Made by a program: the position numbers and the translations under genes | Shown: positions 25,613-38,557 of the stretch, one piece after another | Layout of the letters: every line of letters starts with the position of its first letter | Numbering within the stretch: position 1 is the stretch's first letter | The notes under the pieces: generated by a model | The model's input: the letters and a program-made list of their open reading frames with translations, nothing else | Told to the model about the DNA's origin: nothing | Database searches by the model: none | NCBI GenBank assembly: GCA_034008185.1 | Contig: CM067081.1 | Coordinates: forward strand, 151,434,258 to 151,498,257 | DNA length: 64,000 bases | DNA from: Gorsachius magnificus | Lineage: Eukaryota; Chordata; Aves; Pelecaniformes; Ardeidae | Direction of reading: 5' to 3'

Positions 25613-28600
25613 CAGAAGCGGCAGGCCACTCCAGGAAGGTGGCAGGGAGAGACGGAGAGGGACTGAGGAGATGCTGCTCCATATCCACCACACAGGCCAG
25701 CCGGAGTCATCCAGAGAAAATACCCAGCCACTTCCCTCCCTCCCACACGAGCTTTTCGCAATCTTTTCAACAAACTGGGAGCGCTGCTCCTTTCCTTATG
25801 CCCTCACTGTGTTCTCGTTGTTAAGATGCAGGGGAGGGAGGCAGGATGGAGGCGAGTCCAGGCCGGCACGCCCGCGGAGGCCTGGGGGCTCTCCGACCTG
25901 CGTGCCCCTACTCCAAGCACTCGCACCTCAGTGCATCGGAGGGTACAGTCCCTCGGCCCGACCCAACACCCAGCGGCGTCTTGTGGCATCCAAAATCAGG
26001 CTGGCTAACTGGGATCAGCCCTTGATCTCTGCTGGGCACGACCTGGGCTCGTCACGCTTTCTGCTCCCATTTTCACCTCTTCCCAAGAGCCTTGGAACCA
26101 CGGTGATGCCGATGGTAAAACCCACACAAGGAACAACTGACCATCATTAAAACAGAATACAAACCAACAATTAAACTAGAACCCGAACAGTCGCTTTACT
26201 CTGCTGATGCCAGGTAAAATCTCTGAGGCCACCAAGAAGCATCTCCCATAGCCCTGAAACTGCTGTCAGAGCTTCTTAATAGCCCTCACGGGTCTACCTG
26301 TAATGGTGACGGTATTACCTACGGCGACAGTGGAGCCCTTCGGAGCCAGGCTGGGCTCTGGGTTACACAACTGCTCTGAAATGCCCTGTGGCCAAAGAGG
26401 CTCCGAGGTGGCCTCTTCCTTGGCCTCTTGCCCTCGCTCCTTGTGTCCCCAGAGCTCTGTCTGGCTGCCCCTCCTCAGAAAGGGGCCCTGCATCCAGCAC
26501 TCCCCCCAAACTCCCCTCGGTCTAAGCACACCAAGCGGCTGTTCTTCACAGGCAGGAGCTTACTGAGACAGATTAAATGCTTTGCCAAGGCTGACCCAAG
26601 CACAACAAGAGCTGCCTGTACCTGCATGATGTTCTGCCTCCGTTTCCCCGTTTCTCTTCTTCAGGGTTCGGCACACAGCCTTTCCAGGATGCACTTGCAT
26701 GTACTTTTCTAAACCTGGTCAGCCAGGAAGAGCTACGAACAGCCAAGCTCAGCTTTCTGCAGCTTCCAGCCCCATCTGCCAGCTGATTTCCTGGTTAGCG
26801 TCAAACCACCGCCAGGTGGTCAGAGCCCCAGGAGGGTACGATTCGTTAGCCAGTTACAAGCCCAGCCATTAGGTTTGCCCGAGTGAAAACATTTTCTCTT
26901 ATTTCTCTGTCCATGAACTCGTTGCCGAGATAGAAAGCAATTAAACATGTGCTCCTGATGCAGCAGGGAGGAGCACTGGCTCCTGCCTGTGCGCACGAGT
27001 GAGGAGAAGGAGGAGGAAGAGGTTTATGCTCATTTTCTGTGGCTGGAGAGCAGAGCCGGCAGGCTGTGTAGGTGCACTACGGAGAGCCAAATACTATTGG
27101 GTGACTCAGCTCTCACCAGCGCCCGATGAGCAAAGGGGCCATGACTGAGCACAGGCAATTAAAACCTCAGCCCCCCGGTTTGAGCAGGGTACTCCCGCAA
27201 GACGCCGTGACTGCCATCCGGGAAAGGGACGCTGCGTGTAGGACCCGTACCGGCACTGCCAGCAGCAGCAGCAGCTCGGGCAGCCTGGTTGTGCCTCATG
27301 GTGGAGGCTGCCTGCCAATGGCTGAAACTACTGGTTCCACCTCTCACTGAACACCCCGACAAGCAAAAAGTCCAGCGCCTCCAAAACCCTGCAGCCCACC
27401 CCCCCCAGGGGTGGGTACCAGGGGCTGCTTTAGCACCCCAGCAGCCAGGCCAGCTCGTTTTCCCAGCTGAGGCACACCTTTGACTTAGCCGGTCTAATGA
27501 GAGCTCCCAGCCATCACGTACTTCGTGTCTACAAGGCCCCAGTGAGGCAGCTGCCAGGCATGGGGGCGTACGGTCTCACAAAACCTATGGGAGGAGAAAA
27601 GGACATAACCGCACGAGCAAGTCATGAGCGCCTTTCTCCTGATGGGTCAGCTGTTTGGCAGCGTGTGCTTGCAGCAATGCCTCCTGCAGAGCCCTTGGGT
27701 ACTGAGGATTTTAAACCTCATAAACATCTGCGTTTTCCCCCAGTATCATCAGGCTGGCCACATCGTAGGTGAGCAATAAAAGCCACCTGCACCACACCCC
27801 TTTGCACACCCCAAAATGTTTGATTCCCATGACTCTCTCAAAGAAGTCCCACCTGTGACAAGCACAGTTCCCAGTCCGTTTCCAGCTCTCCCAAGTACTG
27901 TGTTTGGCTTCAGCAGAGACCTGGGGCCAGGTTCTCACTGGTGTCTGTGGTGAAGAGAAGTCTACAGCCAACAGTGAGGGCAAAGGCTGAACAGGATCAG
28001 GAATGGTCCTCTCCCATGCCCAAACTGAAGGCTTAGGACACCCAGGCAGTCTGTCCTTTTCCAGTCAACCTCCTACTGGGCAGGAGGCTAGGGCAAAGCA
28101 GATGTCATGGTCTCCTTTAGCGATGACCTCTCTCTTGGGTACATTAGAAAATATCCTCCAAATAACTCTCACTAATAAACATAAAAGAAAAACAAAACTT
28201 AAATTCTTTATGATAGATGGCATGAAATGATAATTCCCCATTCCCTTCAAATATATTCAGGATTTGGAAGTACACAAGTGTTGTTGGTACCATTTTTTTC
28301 TCACAGAGCATGTCACTTCCTCTTCTCTGTAGTTACCGTGTAATTTACCTGTTCTGCACCAACAGAATTTGAAGCCATTGTGGGTCAATGCAAATGTGGA
28401 CTTTCCAATAGAAATACCAACTGCAACTTCTCCTCCAAACAGCAGCATAGGGTTTGCTGAAAAGGCTGGATTTGCTACATGATGCCCATCACAACCAAAT
28501 AGATACCTCAACAGCTTTACGATCCCTCTAGATAATTATCCTGCAAGGGAGCATAGGGTTTGTGGGTTTTTTACTGTGGACTGTTTATATGGAAGAAGCC

Positions 28601-30429
28601 AGCAGCATTTCGCTGGTGCCACTTCCAGTGTCTGAAAAAGGAGACCTGGACATATGCGCCCTTTCCCTCTTGTGGCCAGATTCCCATGGGATGAAAACAG
28701 AAAACAAGAGCCAAAAGGGAGCTGCGTCTCTGATGTTGGCAATCACAGGAGCAGGTCTGCAGAACACACAGCAGTAGACTGCTCTTAGCCCTCATACAGA
28801 CAACCTAAAAATGGCATTATGTGCTACAAGAACCATTTAGAAGGAGCTTCCCTTTTTCTTACATCATATTGAAACAAAATTTTTATGTGACTTCAGAAGA
28901 GTTGTGACTGTCTAGTCACTAGGTCTGGATGGCACCCAGTCATCTGTGCGGACATCAGGTTATAAGCTCGGTGTTGCCCAAGTCACAGAGAAAGAAGTTC
29001 CTGCGTTGTACGAGCCAGAATAAAATTACTCTTCGTGCAGCACCATACAAAACCAAACAGAATCTGCCATTGCGTGCTTTAGCAGCAGCACTGGGGACTC
29101 AGCTCAGGCTTTGGAAATTGTGGATCTGCTCCCTGTCCATTGGTGCCCTCCAGCAAAATACCTTCTTGTCACATGCCCTGTTTTCCTTATCTTTTGAGTA
29201 CAACACAATCCTCTGTAAAGCATCTTTATAATGCTTGCACTGTAAGGTATTTTAGCAGATGTCACACTTGTCATTGTGACAGCCGATTCAGGTGAAGCAC
29301 AGGAGGGCTTTTCTCAGGATTTTGCCTCCCAGTATCATTTCACTTGCTCTGAAGATGGCAAGTCCTGCCTCCCCAGTGTTGCCCTAGAAGCTTCCTTCTC
29401 TGCAGCTGTGGCCTCCACTAGGTTATTGGCCTCACAAAAACCAGCCCTCCCATGTTCTCAGCACCTGGTGGTTACCCAGACGGCGCAGCAGCAGTGTAAA
29501 AGAGAGAAGGAAAAGGAATTAATTATTTGAAAAAGGGTGGAAGTTGTGAAGAGTGGGATTCATACTAAGTTTACCTGCTTTAAGCCACCTTTTGGTGCAC
29601 CTCCTTCTCTTCAGTGCCTTTACCCAGAGCTTTTCATTTTAGGTGAACCGAATCATGCCCAAGGTATGTGTAGGCACCTACAGCGGATAATGTAAATATG
29701 TCCAAAATAGATGCTATTGTACTAAAATCATGTGGTCTTGCAGTCTATGTAGAGCTTTCACTGAAATAATTTGTGTGAATCTCTGGGTATCATCGTGCTC
29801 AATTTATAAGAAAACAGCCAGTGTATCAGCAGGAATAAATCAGCGCCTCCGCTGAAGTCCAAAATAGTCTCTTGCAACAAGCCATCGTGCTTACAGTTGC
29901 AGTGTTTTCCCCACTATCAGGGAACAGCCTCATCGTCTTCTAAGCTCAGTTACTCACTGCCACCTCCTGCCAGAGACCTTGCTCCCACCAGCTTGCTGGA
30001 GCTTATCCAGCTGACTACGCCTGCCGTGGGAAGAAACGTGCCAGGCTCCAGCTTCAGTAGAGGAGCAGTGGTCTCTTCCACCAACTCCGCTGGATCTGGA
30101 ATGGGATGTTTTCATGTGCTGTCAGCACCACCCCTTTAACGCTGTCACTTCAGGTGGCCCCCTGGGAAGCTCAAATGTCAGCACCACCCCTTCCCAGTAA
30201 AGGAATGCCCAACACACATGCAGCCAGTGTGGAGGGAAAGCTCTGCGATTCTGCCCCGAGGCAGGTGTCTATCATAACAAACACCACCTCCTTCCCTCGC
30301 TCTGCTCTTCTTTCCAATTTAAGTAGGAAAGGAATTATCTCACCCCCCCCAAAAAAGTCTTGAAGTCTTGTTCAAACAGAAACATGGGTTGCCTGGGCTG
30401 GTTCAAACACAAGGTCTAATTAATGGAAG
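25613..30429. other. Intergenic DNA downstream of SINHCAF, no gene recognised
   Basis: About 4.8 kb with somewhat higher GC near 25.8-27.7 kb. The open frames there (up to 159 codons, 25671-26150) show no domain I recognise and overlap frames on the other strand. A short CAG run (about 27261-27273) is the only notable low-complexity tract. Confidence 0.55.
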
Positions 30430-30454
30430 AGAGCTGAAATAAACAGAGAAGTTG

Positions 30455-30483
30455 TTTATTTTCTAAATAAGTCTAAATTTATT
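30455..30483 (-). terminator. SINHCAF: Tandem poly(A) signals of SINHCAF
   Basis: Two AATAAA hexamers on the minus strand lie at 30478-30483 and 30455-30460. They are followed at lower coordinates by a GT-rich stretch (CTTGTGTTTG, about 30403-30412), as expected of a downstream element. Cleavage near 30430-30445 is inferred. Confidence 0.65.
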
Positions 30484-30875
30484 CATTACCCTAGTAAAAA
30501 AAAGTTTGGATTACAAGTGTCTGAACAGTATAAAAGTACAAAACAGGTTCCATAGATTTCTAATACATTAATACAAAGTGCATGACTACATACAGTTCAT
30601 TTTGCATTACTACTGGGAATGGAAGAGGTGGGAGGGAGTAGGGGAAGCAGTTGGCGGCTGAAATCTAGCAATAAATAAATAAATACAGAAGAGATGATCC
30701 GTATCAGAGCACATCCTACCACCAATACTGCAGCCTTAGGTGTACAGAATTACTGATGCTGAAAACAGAAATTCAAATGAAAGCAGGTATCTGCAAAACC
30801 AGCTACGACTCTTGCTCAGGCCCTTATTAGACATAACCAACCTAATTAAGCTGTTATACAAGCAAGTATCCATTA

Positions 30876-30941
30876 CAACTACGGTTGGACTCGATGATCT
30901 TCAAGGTCTTTTCCAACCTAAATGACTCTATGATTCTATTT
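30876..30941 (+). mobile_element. CR1 3' tail, about 65 bp
   Basis: The sequence GGTTGGACTCGATGATCTTC is followed by AAGGTCTTTTCCAACCTAAA and then TGACTCTATGATTCTATT. This is the CR1 3' UTR end with its octamer tail. It is an extreme 5' truncation inside the SINHCAF 3' UTR, antisense to the gene. Confidence 0.93.
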
Positions 30942-32737
30942 GGTTGCAGATGAAAGCAAGGTAGGCGGCTTTGTCCTCCCTTCAGAATCTCAGAGAGTTT
31001 AGGAAAAGCAAAACAAGACCAATGAAAGCTCTGAGTTGTAAGGCTGTGATAAGTCAAAGCCCTGATTCCCCTGATGTTCTTTCTCTCCAGAGGTTGGCTT
31101 ACCCAACGGAAGGAGAGGAAAAAAAAAAAAAAAAAAGGAAAAAAGAAGAAAGCTTTGCGGGTAGAGGCTCCTCTTAAAACCTGCATATCTTTCCCTGCCT
31201 ATATTTTCATTTGCTAAGCATTCCCATTTCAGGAAGTAAGATTACATGGAAATCCAGTCCTAAGCCCTACCCACCACAGTATTATGCTGATGACTCTCTC
31301 AGAAAGGAAAGCCTGTAGCAATCCTTTGTAGAACATCCCAAAAGAGTAATAGTAAGAAAAATCCCCCCTCCCCCCAAAACAGAAACAAACAAAAAAAAGC
31401 AGAATTCCCAACTTATACAAGTTAAACCTTCATAAAAGGAACATGAAACAATTGGGCACTCTTCCTCTTCCAGGAAGCTGCTTCCACCCTACAGGCAAAG
31501 TGGAGTTTGACAGAGCGCCACAATGGTTTGCACACGAGTTTGCCTGGGAACCCATGGAAGAAGAAATACTATCTTTTGATCATGTATGCAAACAGAGCTG
31601 CCTTGATTCAGTACAGCACCATTCTTAACAGAACTTTTCATATTCAGTATTCACAAAAAGCGTTGATCTGGTGGTTGTTTAAACAAACAAACAAAAACCC
31701 AAAATCCAAACACAGAGAAGCACTGCAGGGGAAGGGTTCCAAAACGGCAATCATGAATCCAGACCCCAGGCTGCCATCAGATTATGTCCCTGGACAAGAG
31801 CCTGACTTGCTTAGCGAGGGGTTTGGTTCTAGGTCAGGTCCAAAACCAGCAGGAAGTCCAGTCTGTGGTCACATTTCAGCTGCACTGGGCCATCAGATTG
31901 CAGTTACTCAGTTTTGGCCATCATCTACACCTAACCTGGGCATCAAGATGTTTTCTTGGTCCATCTCTCATCACCAGTCAGTTACTGAATGAAGCCCAGG
32001 GTGTCTCTACAAAGTAGCCTCCCATTTCACTGTGTTCAATTCTTAGGTAAATATTCCTCCTTAGCTAAGGAGGAGGGCTCTCCCACCCCTCCTGAAGAGC
32101 ACTTTGTGTTGAGGGCCTTCTTGGATAACTACCACTTGTAGTAGAAATGTCTGCAGTTTACCAGTCTGTGTCACATAGGAGGGATGAAATATTTGTCTTT
32201 GTTATGTCAGTAGTATAGGGTGAGATCTCCACACCTTTAAAAAATATATATTTATATAACTAGAGAGGTGACTTATAACATTTCTATGTATTAGTTTATC
32301 TTATTGACTCATACATGTCTAAGAATGAAGTATTTTCTTGGGGATTTAAGGGAGGTTACCAACCAACTTAAAAAACCAGTATGCCTTACAACCACTGCTT
32401 CTTTCAATAAACCCGAACTACATATACTTTAATATACAAAACCCCATCCTCATATTCACTTGTGAAGCAAGTGGTGGTGGGGGAGAAGATTAGACAACCT
32501 CGCAGCAGCATTCAGCTTTGCTAAGTGTTCCATAGCATCTTAAATATTATGTACAGTCTTTCTGAAAGGATACAAACTGGCTTCAGAGTTTGTGGAATTG
32601 TAGCAGTAAAACCCAAAACAGTTCTAGGGAATAGTCTTTTGGCAGCATAGCAGGTGTCCAAAGTGAACAGTCACTTTTCTAGTATTTTTCCAGAGAGTAA
32701 GAGAATCTGTATAACCTTCTGCAGCTATCCAAGGAAG

Positions 32738-32900
32738 TCACCACTCCTCCTGGGTGGAGATTGCTGGAGATTGTGGTCCTTCTTGTTCTGGCTTTTCAGT
32801 GGCAGACTTTTTATTGCTACAGCAAGGTTTGAAGAGATGAGTGTCTATGAGGACTTCACCAAAACGCCCTTTGTAAATAATTCCACAGCAGACCTTTTGC
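32738..32900 (-). CDS. SINHCAF: SINHCAF last coding exon (stop codon)
   Basis: A 163-nt coding part on the minus strand with acceptor TTTCTTCCAG at 32901 onward. It encodes QKVCCGIIYKGRFGEVLIDT and continues HLFKPCCSNKK to the C-terminus STQEEW and a TGA at 32738-32740. This is the conserved SINHCAF/FAM60A C-terminal region. The end reads STQEEW, one Glu longer than the STQEW I remember for human. Splicing joins it to the preceding exon across a split Arg codon (AG|G), which confirms the phase. Confidence 0.97.
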
Positions 32901-33798
32901 CTGGAAGAAATGGCAGGGAGAGAGACAGATAGTTTGTGTGTTTAGAATACACAGAATTTACAGAAATGCAAAAAATCAGTTTGACCCAAGACACTGCTTT
33001 TCTGAGCCTCCAGCTCAGAGGATAGAAGGGAGAAGGCTGCTCAGAAAGAGAAAACAAGTCTGTGTTTAAATCCACAACACCGCTTTGAGGAAAAAAAAAA
33101 AAGAAAATTAAGAAAAAAAACCCCAAAACCAAAATGCATGGCTATACAAAACTAAGTCTCCCATTTTGCTTCCCAGAGAAATTTCAGATAAAAAACCATC
33201 TGGACTGAACTATAACCTTGACTACAATGCACTTGCAAGCACTATTTCAGAGGAGGCAGCAAAGTCACAACAATTTCAATAGAGCAATTAGCTAAACAAG
33301 GGATTACTGTGTCACAACAGGCAATAAAAGATAACAAGCTCATCAGCTCCACGAAAATCTTGTGGTTTTCCTCCCACTCTGGATTTTTTTTTTTTGTTTT
33401 AAATGACTACTATCACAGGTCAACCAAATCAAATGCTATGTTTTGCTGGCAAGCTGAGAGCACTGTTGTACTTGGTAACACATCATGTCTACAGAGCACA
33501 TTTTAAGACAAGATAGTGACAGTCAGGAACGTTATCTGTTACTCCTGAAAATGTAAAAATATTTTCCAGCAACTGTGTTAGTATTTAGGGAACTGGAGGT
33601 AGATAAGGGAAAATGTCTTAAACACATGGAGTTTCTTTCCAAAGACAGACAGATATTGTACAATATTCCGTGACTTAAATTATATCCTTAAAACAAATTA
33701 AGTTCAGCAGCAGCAAATTCCTGAAGAAGCAGAATCGAGCACTGTGTATGTGAAGTGAATTGCTATCTGCAGAGAGTGCACGTTCTGTTGCTTTTTAC
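32901..33798 (-). other. SINHCAF: SINHCAF intron
   Basis: Intron of about 0.9 kb with donor AAG|GTAAAAAG and acceptor TTTCTTCCAG. It contains A-rich runs at about 33089-33121 and a T run at about 33386-33395, and nothing else notable. Confidence 0.85.
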
Positions 33799-33949
33799 CT
33801 TTTCCAATATGTGAGATCTAAAAAGGAGAAAACTGGTGTTCTGCTGGACCCAGCGCTCATCTCTGTGTCAGAGCCATCGTCAGACTGGTTACTGTAACAG
33901 GGTGACTGAGCTGGGGAGGCACTCGAAGTGGTGCTGTGGGCATCGGAAT
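33799..33949 (-). CDS. SINHCAF: SINHCAF coding exon (Ser-rich and FSFLDLTYWKR block)
   Basis: A 151-nt exon on the minus strand, with acceptor TTTCCCCTACAG (33950-33961) and donor GTAAAAAG (33791-33798). It encodes a Ser/Thr-rich linker, SDAHSTTSSASPAQSPCYSN, then QSDDGSDTEMSAGSS and RTPVFSFLDLTYWKR. The last block is almost invariant in vertebrate FAM60A and is diagnostic. The acidic Ser-rich part is a plausible phosphorylation region (inference). Confidence 0.98.
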
Positions 33950-35319
33950 CTGTAGGGGAAAGAACAAATGCAAGAATCAGGACATGCATCCAACAACTTA
34001 TCCTCTTCCTGACTTGATTGGGAACAGAGACACAGACTTTAATTTAACAAGAAAAACCTAACAGCAACCCGTTTTTTTCACTTGCCGCAGCTGATTTAAA
34101 TAGAGAGACTATCTGCCAGCATTTGGGAGACAGACCTCGGAACTGGAGGGGGTCCTCATACACAAGGGACTGGAAAGAGGTTCAGGATCAGGATTCAGTT
34201 TCTGGCCCTCAAACATAGCCTGTGCAGGCCACGCTTTGGACAAGATCCTAGTCCTGCTCTGGAATCACTGGAAGATCCTTGAAGACAACGGGAGATCTGT
34301 GCTTCAGACCTAGTACTTTCTCTCTCACTGTAAAATCTTACCTATTGAGTTAAAGTCTTGCAAAGCTCCTCTCATTAGTGCAATGGGTTGGGTAGCATTG
34401 AGCTTTTGTTGGATTGAGACTGTGAACTATGGACTCGGTGCAGACGCATACCTTAACAGAGGGTCTACTAGCCTACCTTTTGCACCTACAGCAACACAAT
34501 TAGATTAACTCTAGCACATTGAATGAGGAGATACAATCTCTTTGGGTCAGGGCCTTTACCTATTCTTTGGAGAGCTTTTCCTTCAGGCCAGGTAGGATAA
34601 TTGAAAGAGAGAAGACCAAGTCAGGAACAGTTAAGAAGCTGGAAGGTTTGCTTTAGAGTAAAAACCTGCAGTACCAACATATAGGTAGAGCATAACTGGC
34701 AGATGGCTTTGTTGGAAAGCTACAAATCCAAATCTATTTGAAGAGCCTAAGTGCTGGTGGAAAGAAATCACAGAGACTGGCAGAGGAAGGCATAGGCGAA
34801 CTATACAGAGGAAACACGGTAGGAATTTAAAGGGAAGAAAAAAAAAAAATCCAGGCTAAATAGAAAGCCTGTGTGGAAAACATGCATGGAAGAGGAAGAC
34901 TGGTAGCAGTATCAACATAACATTCATGGGAAGAGAGCTGAAAATGACCATAGTGTATTACTGAGAGCAGAGAGAAACCTCCTCCAACTTCAGTTTCAAT
35001 TGAGGGTCTTGCCCAAGAACTTCTTTCTAGTGATATGTCATTTAAGTGTGGGACATAAGCTACAATGCCTACACTTTCAAGCCAGGCTCCCTATTCCCCC
35101 ATGTCTGTTCTACAGCCCACCTGACACACAAGCTCTTCCTCCTCATTCCACCCCCTCCCCAAAGCCCTCGGAAGATGAGAGGTTGTGAAAAACAGGGAGC
35201 GCCCAAATGTGTGAGCATACGATTGAATCTAGATGGTGATTCAGCTTGGTCACAGTTAACAGTAAGCTATGTTAGGGGTGGCAAAAGTTTATTGCCAAAA
35301 TCTCTTTGGATCCACTTAC
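33950..35319 (-). other. SINHCAF: SINHCAF intron
   Basis: Intron of about 1.37 kb with donor GTAAGTGG and acceptor CCCTACAG. I saw no repeat element and no additional exon. Confidence 0.85.
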
Positions 35320-35446
35320 TGTGCCGCTTGAATTCCTTTTGCAGTTTGCTGATTTGATTGCTCTTTATTCTGCTTCCAGACAGAGTTTTCATTTTCTTTG
35401 GTTTCAATGTTGTTTTAAGACTGGGTCCAGCCCTGGCATCTACCAC
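35320..35446 (-). CDS. SINHCAF: SINHCAF coding exon (basic region)
   Basis: A 127-nt exon on the minus strand, with acceptor GTTCTAG (35447-35453) and donor GTAAGT (35314-35319). It encodes 42 residues from VVDARAGPSLKTTLKPKKMK through RIKSNQISKLQKEFKRH, plus one base of the next Asn codon. The segment is strongly basic, matching the Lys-rich central part of SINHCAF. Confidence 0.98.
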
Positions 35447-36399
35447 CTAGAACACAGAAAATGCATGCATAATACTTCTGCATCACACCCAGATACTGCT
35501 CTAATCAAGGTGCCTGTACTGACTTATCTGAAGGTGTTCAAAACCAATTTAGTTAAACCAAGGGAGTTCTGTGCACCAACACTCTTATGTTTCATTTAGA
35601 TCTGGTTTGCAAGAGGCTGAGCCTGTAGGAAAATGTAGAAAACTAGTTTAAAAAGTACACTCAGTTCAACTTTTGCCTTCTTCCTATTTTTGACAAACTC
35701 AGTTTAGAAAACAGTTGCTTAAGCCAATACAAGTTCAGTTAAAAGAGTATTTTCCACACCTTTGCCTTGGAGTTTTTTAAAAAAATCATCATTTATCTTC
35801 TGAATAAAGCCAGTGGTAGTAATAACCATAGTTCTGGCTCCCATCACCATCCAGGCTTGCTGAATAAAGATTATAACATACACAAAGAATCCCGATCATC
35901 TCCCCAGCCCTAGGCCCAAACTGAATTAAGTATCAAAACAGAATATATGAGTGGAAATAGCTGCGAGATATTAGTTATTGTAATCATTTGACTAAACGAC
36001 ATTGAGTTATGTGTTGCTTAAGCAAGTCACCTTGCTTGTTCAAACTATTTAAAAAACTCAACCAGTGACCAATTTTGGACAGAGGCCAAATTTGAAATGT
36101 TTTGAGTGTCATGAGAGACTTTTGGACAAAGTTACAAGCTTGTGAAAACAAGGAATTACAAGGTAAGTTAGTCTGTGACTCCATCCTGGGCTTGCATAAT
36201 CACATAAGCCAAACGAAGACGGGTAAGAGCCACGTAGCAGGAAATACTCCAGGAAGGATTTAGAGATGCTGAGGGTGGGATGGGAGACTGTGGGGGAAAT
36301 AGCAAATCCCAAATCCTTGCCAGCACCTCCCCTCTCTAGCAGGATGGACTAAAGCAGAGATGAGTTAGTTTTGGGGTGGAGGAGAAATAAATGACTAAC
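35447..36399 (-). other. SINHCAF: SINHCAF intron
   Basis: Intron of about 0.95 kb. The donor is CAC|GTTAGT, with T instead of A at the third intron base, which is a weaker but acceptable GT site. The acceptor is TTCTAG. No other features are visible. Confidence 0.85.
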
Positions 36400-36499
36400 G
36401 TGATTCCAGTTTTTTTTGGATCCTGCTGGCAATTTTTTCCATCTTTTCACCAAAAGGACGCAGGCATTGCAAATATCTCCTGAGCGGGCCTCATGGAGC
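36400..36499 (-). CDS. SINHCAF: SINHCAF coding exon (second half of zinc finger)
   Basis: A 100-nt exon on the minus strand with acceptor TTTTTACCAG (36500-36509). It encodes LHEARSGDICNACVLLVKRW, then KKLPAGSKKNWNH. It supplies the second Cys pair (C53 and C56 of the protein) of the GATA-like zinc finger whose first pair is in the preceding exon. The block is nearly identical to what I recall of mammalian FAM60A. Confidence 0.98.
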
Positions 36500-38557
36500 C
36501 TGGTAAAAACAAAAGTAAAAATCACTTGGTAACAGTTAATAAAAGCACCCCCCCACTTGAAAACAGCAAGAAGCATAAAAATTGACAGAAAAGAGGGTTC
36601 TCAAGTTCTGTTTTTCAGGCATTACAATTCATCTGGGGCGTTCAAACATTGCCATTTAAAGACCAGGCCTCACTTTCCGAAAGCACTCTTCTCTTCTACA
36701 TAGAAGTAAAAGGTGTTTTAATCTGCCTCCAGGGGGGCACTAAAACCAGCAGTCCCATTACCTTCAGTTGTTCAAAAAAAAAACAACCAAAAAAACCAAA
36801 CAACCCAACAAAACCCCCCAAAACTACTGTTTCAGTGGGTTGGTTAGTTTGACTGGAGAGGGAGGGAGGAGGAATAATCATATTCCTTGAATGTGCATTT
36901 GCGAACAGACCTCAGAGATCTGACAAAAGCTTATTCATCTCTTAACTTTCTCACAGAGCTTCAAGGATGAGTAACAAATACCGCCTAACACACTCCTGCA
37001 TAAGCGTAGAATAAGGATTCAGAAACAGTGTTCACTGGAATGACAGCAAAACTCACTCCCTTTAATGAGCTTTCTTCAGAAATTATAAAGGGGATGCACT
37101 GTAGAATTTTTCAGCTATTCAGATGTGAAGACTTTGAAGCATTTATAGATGAACCGGGCAGGCTCAGATAAGCCATTATTTGCTTAGTGTTAAGACTGCA
37201 TTTTTACCTTGGCAAACATATTTCAGATAGCACAAGACCAAAGGCCCTGGTATACTGCAAGCTTCTTTACTGTTCTTAGCAAAAACAAAATTGCAATGGG
37301 CCTTCACACAGTCTTTCCACTGCCAAGGACAGTAGCCAAGAAATATGACAAGGAAAATTGTCAGCACCAGATTTATGTACAAAAGTCCAAGGTAAATACA
37401 AAGCACTATAAAGCTTTGAGTTTGTCCTTTCAACATTTGAAAGGAGTGTTTCTAGAAAAAGGGTAAGAGAGGGAAATATTTCTAAAGATTGCGAAGATTT
37501 ACACATATGAAGTTCAGCACTTCGAGACAAGAGTAGCGATACTGTTATGTATATATAGTTTTTAATATGATGCATGAAAGTTCCACTTGGGCCTAAGGTT
37601 TTGATGAGAGGCAACCCAACAAGACCAGAAAGAGAAAGCAGAAAATATCTATTGACAACAATTTTTTTTCCAGGGGAAATAATTTCATGGAAAACTACAG
37701 CAGAAACAGAAGAAATTCTCATTGCCTCAAAAAAAAATTTCAAAATAAACAAAGTAAAAAATAACTACAAGCTATCACAGAAGAATTTGCTTTGCTGACA
37801 ATTTGGGGACACAAATTTAAGACAGAATTTTAAAGTTGTTAGGAGTTATTTCAAAAAAGTTAAAAGGTCACAGCAGCTGGTACAAGGCATCACTGGTATT
37901 TATGTTTTTGCTTACAATGCTTTCAGGTAACATTACGTGCAACATTACCTAACTGGAAAGCTAATTACTTGATGCTCATTTCCCGTCAGAATGGGTTTCC
38001 AATGAGAAGTTTTAATAACATCGTGATATGCCCTGATACTTGAACAAAGGTACCAATACCTGAAACAAGGCACTGTGCATAAACCCTGCTGGAACTGCTA
38101 AATATTTACCCCTCAAGTTTTGTTTAACATTCTTGAGTCTTCAGAGCCACAGAAAACCTCCATGGACCTGTGCTGTTCACCATCTCCTATGGGAATTTAC
38201 ACCTCTAAGGAACATGTGCAAAATGTACAGTCTGAGAGGGGTCTAAATCCCTGCATGTGCTGTGAGGTGGGAGAGGCGCGAGCCTGACCCCTCGCCATTA
38301 GGAGCTACAGCAGCTCTCTGCTGGCAGCAACAGCGGGACTGACAACTAAATGGAATCATACACAGCAGCAGAGGATCCAGCCCCTCCTGGCCTGGCCAGG
38401 AAAGCTGTGAGGAAGCTGAAGCCAGCCTTCCCCCACCACCCACCTCTGCTAACCTCATCTTTCAGGCTCTCAGAGCAAGAGGGACAGCACGTCAGGTTCG
38501 TGGCCCCGAGATCAACACCATGACTGACCACAATATTGGCTAAAGAAAGAATCTTAC
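36500..38557 (-). other. SINHCAF: SINHCAF intron
   Basis: Intron of about 2.06 kb between the two zinc-finger exons. It contains an A/AAC-rich low-complexity tract at about 36773-36827. The open frame 37276-37752 (minus, 158 codons) shows no domain. Confidence 0.85.

Larger units (their letters stand above)
30435..32737 (-). other. SINHCAF: SINHCAF 3' untranslated region
   Basis: The sequence from the stop codon (32738-32740) down to two AATAAA signals at 30455-30483 has the AT-rich, repeat-poor character of a vertebrate 3' UTR. It has no intervening splice signal that I would trust. Its length would be about 2.3 kb. On the minus strand the last 150 bases contain GCACTTT (30575-30581), a 7-mer match to the miR-17/20/93 seed. 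A CR1 tail (30876-30941) lies within it in antisense orientation. Both the end point and the single-exon structure are inferred. Confidence 0.7.

Noticed and set aside
36773..36827. A/AAC-rich tract taken for a SINE or retrocopy tail
   Set aside because: No body of a SINE or mRNA adjoins it. It is simple low-complexity sequence.
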